A stretch of DNA of 6,815 nt, taken from Chloroflexi bacterium RBG_16_64_32. GTDB taxonomy: Bacteria; Chloroflexota; Dehalococcoidia; SM23-28-2; RBG-16-64-32. Below are positions 1 to 5,285 of the stretch, in pieces (position 1 is the first letter of the stretch; every line of letters begins with the position of its first letter). The DNA is taken from the NCBI GenBank assembly GCA_001795235.1, contig MGNZ01000152.1, forward strand, positions 23,482 through 30,296, in the 5' to 3' direction. The position numbers were made by a program, and so were the translations under genes. The notes under the pieces were generated by a model. The model had not been told where the DNA came from, searched no databases, and was given only the letters and a program-made list of their open reading frames with translations.

Positions 1-603
1 CGCGCCTCCTTCGACGAGATCCAACCCCGTCCCGTCGGGCAGGCGCAGCGTCGGGCGAGAGCCTGTTGGCGCATCTTCGCCCTGCGAGTTGGTTGCAGAG
101 AGCGAGAGACCATCCACCCTGTAGAGGATGATCGTCCGTTCCGAATCCGACACGGCCTGCTCCACAACCAGGGTCACGCCTTCGCGGTCCTGACTGACCG
201 GCGCCGGGATAGCTCGAAAGCCCTCGGCGTCCTCGACGAAACCCACACCAGGAACGTAGCCCAACAGGCGTCCCAGCGCGGCCAGCGCCCGCTCGGGCCC
301 AACCGCAAGCAGGGTTGCCACCACGAGCGCAAGAACGGCTACCAGCAGAAACGCGGCCCTCCGGCGGGGAAGAACCCATCGTGGTGTAGAGGTTGCTAGC
401 GCCTTGCGGTCCGCCTGTCGCTTCCAGGCTTGTGCAGGACGCAGTTCGTCCCGGAAATCTTCCGCCGCCAGAACCGTGGCAAGTTGGAGAAGTCCCTGGA
501 TGTCCTGCCCCTGCTCCTGTTGGGTCGCCTCACCGGGCTCGCCGATTCCGAACATGATGTCAAACATCCGATTGAACTGGGCGATCTCTTGCTCTTGGGT
601 CAT
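1..603 (-). CDS. Single-pass membrane protein, probable anti-sigma/sensor partner of the adjacent ECF sigma factor (partial, C-terminus off window)
   Basis: The frame is open for 201 codons from an ATG at 603 to the left edge, so the C-terminus is missing. Residues 1-81 form a soluble, probably cytoplasmic part with an ELRP motif near residue 54 and a basic run ending PRRR. Residues 84-101 are a clear hydrophobic membrane segment. The part after the membrane starts LGYVPGVGFVED (about 115-125) and has the pattern GVTLVVEQAVSDSERT near 142-157, which resembles the DUF4179-like extracytoplasmic domain of membrane proteins encoded beside ECF sigma genes. Its ATG overlaps the sigma stop codon (ATGA, 600-603), implying one transcript and coupled translation. 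By position it may hold the sigma factor at the membrane and release it on an envelope signal; that is inference. There is no zinc-binding HxxxCxxC anti-sigma motif in the visible part. The family assignment is from memory of the pattern, and a plain sensor role is possible. Confidence 0.8.
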   Translation of the reverse strand, partial: MTQEQEIAQFNRMFDIMFGIGEPGEATQQEQGQDIQGLLQLATVLAAEDFRDELRPAQAWKRQADRKALATSTPRWVLPRRRAAFLLVAVLALVVATLLAVGPERALAALGRLLGYVPGVGFVEDAEGFRAIPAPVSQDREGVTLVVEQAVSDSERTIILYRVDGLSLSATNSQGEDAPTGSRPTLRLPDGTGLDLVEGGA

Positions 604-1157
604 CGCGCTCCTCCCGTGGAGGCGAACAGCAAGGCTCTCAGTTTCCGCAACGCACGGAACAGAATGACGCCCACATGGCTCTCGGTGAGACCGGTCAGGC
701 TCGCGATTTCGCGGTTCGTTATGAGCGCCGAGAACTTCAAGGCAATCAGGTCCCTCTCGCGGCCGTCCAACGAACCCAGAGCCTCGATCAGCTCACGTCG
801 TGTTTCGCGCCGGACGACCATCTCTTCCGGCGGCGGATCGAAGGTTGGCAGCTCTTCTACGGCCTCCAGCGGCAGATTCGTGTGCAACCCTGCGGCCCGC
901 CAGTGACTATTCAGCATGTTCCGCGCGATGGCGAAAAGCCAGGTGTTGGGCGCGCCGCGCCCCGGGTCGTAGCCGGCTAGCTTCCCGACGGCTCTTTCGA
1001 AGACCGCCGAAGTGAGATCGTTCGCCTCGTCAACGTCCAGCCCTCGATAACGGAGGTACTTGTAGATGTTTGGTCGGAATTGGCCGAGCCCCTCAGCAGG
1101 ATCGGTCGGGCTCTGTTGGCGGGCTTCCGAATCCAGTGGGTTCACGGGGTACCTCAA
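600..1157 (-). CDS. ECF-type RNA polymerase sigma-70 factor
   Basis: This 185-residue protein has the usual ECF length and two-domain plan and would direct RNA polymerase to a specific promoter set. Region 2 spans about residues 27-88, with DEANDLTSAVFERA as region 2.1/2.2 and NTWLFAIARNMLNSHWR as region 2.3/2.4, the part that reads the -10 element. A Pro/Glu-rich linker (about 96-112) leads to region 4 (about 122-177). That region has LGSLDGRERDLIALKF followed by a helix-turn-helix, NREIASLTGLTESHVGVILF, that contacts the -35 element. The start is TTG at 1157: GGAGG lies 5 bases upstream, a stop (TAG) is 8 codons further up, and there is no in-frame ATG between. An in-frame GTG at codon 5 is the alternative. 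The stop overlaps the start of the membrane partner. In region 2.2 the usual Glu of a (Q/S)E(V/T)F pattern is Ala51, beside Thr49 and Ser50. There is no C-terminal extension. Confidence 0.93.
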   Translation of the reverse strand: MRYPVNPLDSEARQQSPTDPAEGLGQFRPNIYKYLRYRGLDVDEANDLTSAVFERAVGKLAGYDPGRGAPNTWLFAIARNMLNSHWRAAGLHTNLPLEAVEELPTFDPPPEEMVVRRETRRELIEALGSLDGRERDLIALKFSALITNREIASLTGLTESHVGVILFRALRKLRALLFASTGGAR

Positions 1158-1162
1158 TCGTG

Positions 1163-1167
1163 CCTCC
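1163..1167 (-). promoter_or_regulatory. Shine-Dalgarno of the sigma gene, fixes a TTG start
   Basis: The minus strand reads GCGGAGGCACGATTG. The consensus GGAGG sits 5 bases before TTG, which is why the TTG at 1157 is preferred over the GTG four codons downstream. Confidence 0.75.
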
Positions 1168-1254
1168 GCCTGATGCGCATCCTACGACTATATACAATGG
1201 GTTGGTGAAAGTATTACAGGATCGGCTTGAAGGTCGCCGCTGCAGCCGGACGGC

Positions 1255-1279
1255 GGAACACGCAATTCGAGACTCGTAA
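1255..1279 (+). promoter_or_regulatory. ECF-like promoter motif GGAAC-N15-CGTAA
   Basis: GGAAC at 1255-1259 is followed, after 15 bases, by CGTAA at 1275-1279. Many ECF promoters combine an AAC-containing -35 with a CGT-type -10 about 15-17 bases apart. It points toward the kinase genes and would give a leader of roughly 250 bases before the kinase ATG. A link to the divergent sigma factor is inference, and so short a motif can occur by chance. Confidence 0.25.
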
Positions 1280-1379
1280 GACGTCTTCCAGGACGAATGC
1301 CTCAGAAAGAACGAGGCCAATGGAGATCGGGAGGGGATACTCCCTCGCTTCAATCTACCGCTAGACGGAAGGCCCGGCG

Positions 1380-1410
1380 CGCCCCCAATCGACTCTCGGT
1401 TGGCTGGGCG
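1380..1410 (+). repeat. Strong imperfect hairpin in the divergent region
   Basis: The arms CGCCC-CCAATCGA (1380-1392) and TCGGTTGG-CT-GGGCG (1396-1410) can pair over 13 positions around a CTC triloop, with one wobble pair (T-G) and a 2-base bulge (CT, 1404-1405). No T-run follows on the plus strand, so it is not a standard intrinsic terminator. It would lie in the kinase leader if transcription starts upstream of it, and it could instead be a protein-binding site. Confidence 0.45.
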
Positions 1411-1507
1411 TCCCCCGTGCTGAGCCTCACGCAACTTGGATGCACTCCCTCTCGAACAGCCGGCCCCTCACTCAACCTCCGCCCCTCCGGCCTGCGGCCA
1501 GCCGGGC

Positions 1508-1513
1508 TATACT
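1508..1513 (+). promoter_or_regulatory. Candidate -10 box (TATACT) for the first kinase gene
   Basis: TATACT matches five of six bases of TATAAT in GGGCTATACTTCCCGCC, about 27 bases before the kinase ATG, which would leave a leader of about 20 bases. No TTGACA-like -35 lies at 16-18 bases upstream, so the call rests on the -10 alone. Confidence 0.3.
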
Positions 1514-1540
1514 TCCCGCCCATCGCAGGGATACGCCTCC

Positions 1541-3481
1541 ATGGACCTGACTCCCGGCCAGACGATCGGTCAGTACCGGATCGTTCAGAAGATCGGCGAA
1601 GGTGGGATGGGCGCGGTCTACAAGGCCGACCAGCCGTCCATTCCGCGCGCCGTCGTCATCAAGGTTCTGGGGTCCGCCTTCGCCGAGTCCCCCGATGCGC
1701 GTGATCGCTTCCGCCGCGAGCTCGACATGATCACGCGGTTGGAGCACCCGCATATCCTCCCCGTCTACGACTACGGGGAGGTCAACGACAGTCCTTACAT
1801 CGTGATGCGCTTCATGACCGGCGGTTCCCTGCAGGATCGCCTGCAGGGCGGGGCGATGACGCGCAGCGACGGGCTGCGCCTGCTGGACCAGGTGGCGCTG
1901 GCTCTCGATTTCGCACACGACCGCGGCATCGTTCACCGCGACCTCAAGCCCGCCAACATCCTGGTGGACGACGCCGACAACGCCTACCTGGCCGATTTCG
2001 GGCTGGCCAAGTCGATCAGCGGCACGCAGGACCTCACGGCCACCGGGAGCACGCTCGGTTCCCCGGCTTACATGTCTCCCGAGCAGGCGCGTGGCGAGAA
2101 ACTCACCCGGCAGAGCGACATCTACGCCTTTTCCGTCCTGGTCTACCGGATGCTCTCGGGCAGGTTGCCGTTCGAGGCCGATACGGCCTGGGGTTTCATC
2201 ACGGCGCACCTGAGCGAGGAGCCGGTTCCCATTCGTCGCTATGCCCCCGACCTCCCGCCGGCGGTCGAGGCCGTCCTGGCGGACGGTCTGGCCAAGGATC
2301 CGCTTGCGCGCCCGGAACGGGCGACCGACCTGATGGCTTCCCTGCGGGCGGGCCTGACCGCCGGCGCCGATGTCCCCGCGTCGCCATCGGCTCGAGCGCC
2401 AACGCGGGCGACGGTGACTGCTTCGACAGCCGGCGGCAGGCTGATTTCTCCCGTCGCTGCCTCTGGCGCACGGGGCTCCGCCGTGTCTCGACGTGCCGCA
2501 CCCGCCTGGCGGCTTCCAGCGCTCGCCGCGGCGGGCGGGGCGCTCCTCTTGCTGGTCGGAGGGATCGCGGCGGTGGTTCTCTTCGTCGGCGGCACCAGCC
2601 TCCTGGGAGACCGCCCCACGAGCTATCCCGTGGGCGACGAGCCGCGGGCGTTATTGTTCGATGGGAGTTCGTTGTGGGTCGCCAACTTCTTCGACAACAG
2701 CCTGACGAGGTTGGCTGTCTCCGATTGCGGCTCTACGCCGGACGTCTGCGGGCAGAGTCTCGGCACAATCGAGGTGGACGATTTGCCGGTTGCGCTGGCC
2801 TTCGACGGCGACAACCTGTGGGTCGCCAGCTCCCTCGAACAGACGGTGTCGACGGTCAGTCCGGCTTCGGGCGAGGTCATAGACCGGTATACCCTCCCGC
2901 ATGTTCCGTCCGCGATTGCCTGGGATGGTGAGTCGCTGTGGAGCGCCAACGCCATCGCCGGGACGGTGACGAAGGTCGCCTCGGACGGGCAAATCCTGGC
3001 CGATATCGAGGTCGGCAAGGGACCGGTGGCGATCGCCTTCGACGGGACGTCCCTGTGGGTCATCAATCAGGAGGGCAAGTCCCTGGTTCGCATCGAGCCT
3101 GACGGCGCTCGTGTACTCGAGACGATCGCGCTCGACAGCGAGCCGGCGGCGGTGGCGCTCGACGGAGCTACGTTGTGGATCGGCCTGAGCGATAGCGGGG
3201 AAGTCATTCAGCTCGACCCGGCAGACCCGACGGCCCTTCGACGCATCGATCTGGGCTCGTCCCCGACAGCCTTGTGGTTCGATGGCGAGCAGTTGTGGGC
3301 CGCCGCGCCCGAAGCCGGTGAGGTCTACCGCATCGACCCGGTCTCGGCCGAGGTGGTCGACACGATCTCGATCGCCGGCTATCCGGTGTCGCTGCTGACC
3401 GCCTCGTGCGGGCCGAACTGCCGTGACCTGTGGACGGCCAATCAATCCGGCGACAGTGTCAGCCGACTCTCCATCAAGTGA
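1541..3481 (+). CDS. Transmembrane Hanks-type Ser/Thr protein kinase with extracytoplasmic seven-repeat beta-propeller
   Basis: This 646-residue receptor-like kinase would transfer phosphate from ATP to Ser/Thr of target proteins in response to a signal outside the membrane. The kinase domain covers about residues 12-275: glycine loop GEGGMG (19-24), Lys41, helix-C Glu60, HRDLKPAN (132-139, catalytic Asp134), DFG (152-154) and SPE (179-181). The activation loop is rich in Thr (162, 166, 168, 171), typical of autophosphorylating bacterial kinases. The Ala of the usual VAIK motif is Val39. An Ala/Ser/Thr/Pro linker leads to a membrane segment at about 327-351, then a 285-residue propeller (362-646). 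The ATG at 1541 is chosen because kinase homology begins within 12 residues and AGGG lies 10 bases upstream. A TTG at 1436 would add 35 low-complexity residues and has no ribosome site. The architecture parallels mycobacterial PknD, which also has an external propeller; orthology is not claimed. All catalytic residues are present. The ligand is unknown. Confidence 0.93.
   Translation: MDLTPGQTIGQYRIVQKIGEGGMGAVYKADQPSIPRAVVIKVLGSAFAESPDARDRFRRELDMITRLEHPHILPVYDYGEVNDSPYIVMRFMTGGSLQDRLQGGAMTRSDGLRLLDQVALALDFAHDRGIVHRDLKPANILVDDADNAYLADFGLAKSISGTQDLTATGSTLGSPAYMSPEQARGEKLTRQSDIYAFSVLVYRMLSGRLPFEADTAWGFITAHLSEEPVPIRRYAPDLPPAVEAVLADGLAKDPLARPERATDLMASLRAGLTAGADVPASPSARAPTRATVTASTAGGRLISPVAASGARGSAVSRRAAPAWRLPALAAAGGALLLLVGGIAAVVLFVGGTSLLGDRPTSYPVGDEPRALLFDGSSLWVANFFDNSLTRLAVSDCGSTPDVCGQSLGTIEVDDLPVALAFDGDNLWVASSLEQTVSTVSPASGEVIDRYTLPHVPSAIAWDGESLWSANAIAGTVTKVASDGQILADIEVGKGPVAIAFDGTSLWVINQEGKSLVRIEPDGARVLETIALDSEPAAVALDGATLWIGLSDSGEVIQLDPADPTALRRIDLGSSPTALWFDGEQLWAAAPEAGEVYRIDPVSAEVVDTISIAGYPVSLLTASCGPNCRDLWTANQSGDSVSRLSIK
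2624..3478 (+). repeat. Seven coding repeats forming the beta-propeller sensor of the first kinase
   Basis: Seven units of about 40 residues share the pattern P-x-A-[LIV]-x-[FWL]-D-G-x-x-L-W-[VSIA]. The Asp codons of the D-G motif fall at 2660, 2804, 2924, 3041, 3161 and 3281, a step of 117-120 bases after a longer first unit. The seventh unit replaces D-G with an SCGPNC insert before RDLW. The repeats resemble YVTN/Vgb-type or NHL-like propeller blades, and seven of them suit a closed seven-bladed ring. Cysteine pairs occur only in blade 1 (residues 396 and 403) and blade 7 (623 and 627). Confidence 0.8.
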
Positions 3482-3502
3482 ATTCAACTGGTCGAGGACT
3501 CG

Positions 3503-3518
3503 CGGTCGCAAGCGACCG
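3503..3518 (+). repeat. Perfect intercistronic hairpin between the two kinase genes
   Basis: CGGTCGCAAGCGACCG is a perfect inverted repeat giving a 6-bp stem with a CAAG loop, 22 bases after the first kinase stop. No T-run follows, so it does not look like an intrinsic terminator. It could affect mRNA stability or the ratio of the two kinases if they share a transcript. Confidence 0.5.
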
Positions 3519-3599
3519 GAGGCGCATCCGGCGAGGCGGGTCGCCGCCCGGGCCAGGGGCTGCGTCATCGGCACGCCTGATTGGCGAGGACCATCCGAG

Positions 3600-3647
3600 A
3601 TGAACCGCACGCGCCCTGCCCCTCAACCGCCCCACGCAGGCAGATGA
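3600..3647 (+). CDS. Possible 15-codon leader ORF coupled to the second kinase
   Basis: ATG at 3600 opens a 15-residue Arg/Pro-rich frame (MNRTRPAPQPPHAGR). It ends in TGA at 3645-3647, overlapping the kinase ATG as ATGA. GAGGA lies 10 bases upstream of its ATG. The kinase itself has only a poor ribosome site, so termination-reinitiation from this leader is plausible. The peptide has no recognisable family and could be chance in GC-rich DNA. The same frame extends back to a GTG at 3423 inside the first kinase gene. Confidence 0.22.
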   Translation: MNRTRPAPQPPHAGR

Positions 3648-5230
3648 CCGAGACTGTGCCCCTCGACTTCCCGGGATACGTAGTCCAGGCCCTGGCGGGG
3701 CGCGGCGGCATGGGCCGCGTCTATCGGGCGGAGCAGCTGGCCACCCGCCGGCTGGTCGCCATCAAGCTGCTGACCGCCGGCCGGGTCGATCCGGAGAGCC
3801 TGGCCACTTTCCGCCGCGAAGCCTCGACTCTCGCACAGCTCGAACACCCGCACATCGTCCCGCTCTACGACTACGGCGAGCATGACGGCAGCCCCTACCT
3901 GGTCGTCCGGTTTCTGAGCGGCGGCACGGTGGCCGACCGGCTGAAGTCCGGCCCGATCGACGTCCCGACGAGTGTGCGCTGGATCGCCGCCGTGGCCGAC
4001 GCTCTGGACGCCGCCCATCGACGGGGCATCACCCACCGGGATGTCAAGCCGAGCAACTTGCTGCTGGACGAAGCCGGCAACGTCTACCTGGGCGACTTCG
4101 GGATTGCCGCCACGACCGTCGACCTCGCCGCTGCCTCTCACAGCGGGAGCGCGGCCTATGCCTCGCCCGAGCAAGCACGCGGGGAAGCGCCGGATGCACG
4201 TTCGGACGTTTACTCGCTGGCCGTCACGGCCTTCGAGATGGTCACCGGAAGGAAGCCCTACGAGGCCGAGACCGCTCTGGGGATGATGGTCCGCCACATG
4301 CACGATCCGGTCCCCTCGGCCCGGGCGATCGCGCCGGCGCTGCCTGGCGGCCTGGATGCCGCTATCGCCTCGGGGATGGCCAAGGACCCCAAAGACCGCC
4401 CCGCTTCCGCCGGCTCCTTTGCACGGAGCCTCCTCGCGGACACGGTCGCGGCGCCAGCGGATCGTTATTCGGCGACAATCGCGGCGACACCGGCGCGGTC
4501 GCGTTCGCGCGGACTGTTGGTCGGGCTGGTCGTCCTGGCTGGCGTTGTCTGCCTGGCGGGAGTCGGCATCTTTGGAGGGGGCCTGGCCGTCTACTTCTCC
4601 TCCCCGACCACGGCCGCCCCGCCTACGAAGGCTGTCTCCCTTCCGGGTCTGTCCGCCGCGACTGGGACCTCCCCGGTACCGTCGATTCCCTTTGCCGATG
4701 ATTTTTCCGATCCATCCAGCGGGTTCGGCATACAGGAGGATGCGGACGGCCAGGTGGCCTACGACGACGGAGGGCTGCTGTTCACGATCCACACGCCCGG
4801 GGTGGAGTGGTTGTCCCCGTACCGCGGGTTGATGGAACAGGACCTGACGATCGAGGTCGAGGCCCGGCTGCTTGAAGGCCCGCCGGGGAGCGAGTTGGGG
4901 ATCGTCTGCCGCTGGCGGGACGAGGCGAACTACGTTGCGGCGGCGCTGCGCGGCGACGGCATGGTTTCTTTGTGGGGAGTGACCGCCGGGGCCGTCGATC
5001 GATGGCAGGATTGGACAGCCGCACCGCTATCAGAGGGAATCGGTGCCGACTGGCGGACCCTTCGGCTCACCTGCGCGGGGAGCGAGGTTCGATTCACCGT
5101 CGACGGGATCATACTCGCCGCCGCGACCGATCCCTCCCCGGCGTCGGGCTCCCTGGCCTTGATGGCTGGACTCCTGGCGCCGGGCGAACTGGCGGCCGGC
5201 TTCGACAACCTCGCAGTCAGCCGCCCTTAG
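3644..5230 (+). CDS. Transmembrane Hanks-type Ser/Thr protein kinase with extracytoplasmic concanavalin/LamG-like domain
   Basis: This 528-residue protein is a second receptor-like kinase and a paralogue of the one upstream. The kinase domain runs from about residue 12 to 270: glycine loop GRGGMG (19-24), VAIK with Lys41, helix-C Glu59, HRDVKPSN (131-138, Asp133), DFG (151-153) and SPE (174-176). Its activation segment is four residues shorter than the neighbour's, poorer in Thr, and reads GSAAYASPE where GTPxYMSPE is usual. A basic SRSR stretch precedes the membrane segment (about 290-318). After a Pro/Thr linker, residues 346-528 begin IPFADDFSDPSSGFG and end FDNLAVSRP, the pattern of the concanavalin A-like (LamG/DUF1080-like) fold, suggesting binding of sugar or another polymer. 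The ATG at 3644 is chosen because homology starts directly after it. A TTG at 3581 would add 21 residues without a ribosome site. No terminator separates it from the first kinase, so co-transcription is likely. The real ligand and targets are unknown. Confidence 0.92.
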   Translation: MTETVPLDFPGYVVQALAGRGGMGRVYRAEQLATRRLVAIKLLTAGRVDPESLATFRREASTLAQLEHPHIVPLYDYGEHDGSPYLVVRFLSGGTVADRLKSGPIDVPTSVRWIAAVADALDAAHRRGITHRDVKPSNLLLDEAGNVYLGDFGIAATTVDLAAASHSGSAAYASPEQARGEAPDARSDVYSLAVTAFEMVTGRKPYEAETALGMMVRHMHDPVPSARAIAPALPGGLDAAIASGMAKDPKDRPASAGSFARSLLADTVAAPADRYSATIAATPARSRSRGLLVGLVVLAGVVCLAGVGIFGGGLAVYFSSPTTAAPPTKAVSLPGLSAATGTSPVPSIPFADDFSDPSSGFGIQEDADGQVAYDDGGLLFTIHTPGVEWLSPYRGLMEQDLTIEVEARLLEGPPGSELGIVCRWRDEANYVAAALRGDGMVSLWGVTAGAVDRWQDWTAAPLSEGIGADWRTLRLTCAGSEVRFTVDGIILAAATDPSPASGSLALMAGLLAPGELAAGFDNLAVSRP

Positions 5231-5285
5231 CGGCGGAGGTTTTCCGACCTGCAGGGGAGCGGTCCCACCGTCGCCAGGCGAGTCC

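Larger units (their letters stand above)
1158..1540. other. Divergent intergenic region between the sigma unit and the kinase pair
   Basis: This 383-base stretch has no convincing gene: the short frames crossing it lack ribosome sites and family resemblance. It must hold promoters for both directions. Toward the sigma gene, the minus strand has TATAGT (plus positions 1187-1192) in the only A/T-rich patch of the region, but no good -35 at 16-18 bases, so it is a weak -10 candidate. Toward the kinases there are an ECF-like motif (1255-1279), a perfect 10-base palindrome AAGACGTCTT (1278-1287), a short inverted repeat GAGGG-N6-CCCTC (1331-1346), a strong hairpin (1380-1410) and a TATACT box (1508-1513). 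No tRNA or known riboswitch pattern was recognised. Confidence 0.6.

Noticed and set aside
430..906. Plus-strand frame across the sigma gene and its partner
   Set aside because: Both minus-strand genes are intact with coupled start/stop and clear family motifs; this frame has neither.
1329..1346. Short inverted repeat GGGAG/CTCCC or GAGGG/CCCTC
   Set aside because: Two alternative 5-bp pairings in GC-rich DNA are not enough to call a specific element, so it is only noted in the intergenic entry.
1436..1540. Upstream TTG start giving the first kinase 35 extra residues
   Set aside because: The extra residues are low-complexity Pro/Ala/Ser, there is no ribosome site before the TTG, and kinase homology begins just after the ATG at 1541.
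2651..3610. 319-codon minus-strand frame opposite the propeller
   Set aside because: Its apparent repeats mirror the propeller repeats on the other strand; there is no ribosome site or family pattern.
3581..3643. Upstream TTG start for the second kinase
   Set aside because: No Shine-Dalgarno-like sequence lies before it, and the added 21 residues show no kinase similarity.
3623..4792. 389-codon open frame on the minus strand opposite the second kinase
   Set aside because: Its Gly/Arg/Asp-rich translation has no recognisable domain, and the opposite strand encodes an intact kinase. Long antisense frames are common in GC-rich DNA.
5231..5285. Possible bidirectional terminator between the convergent genes
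   Set aside because: Only 4-bp inverted repeats (AGGT/ACCT, CGGT/ACCG) are present, with no T-run on either strand at the right place.
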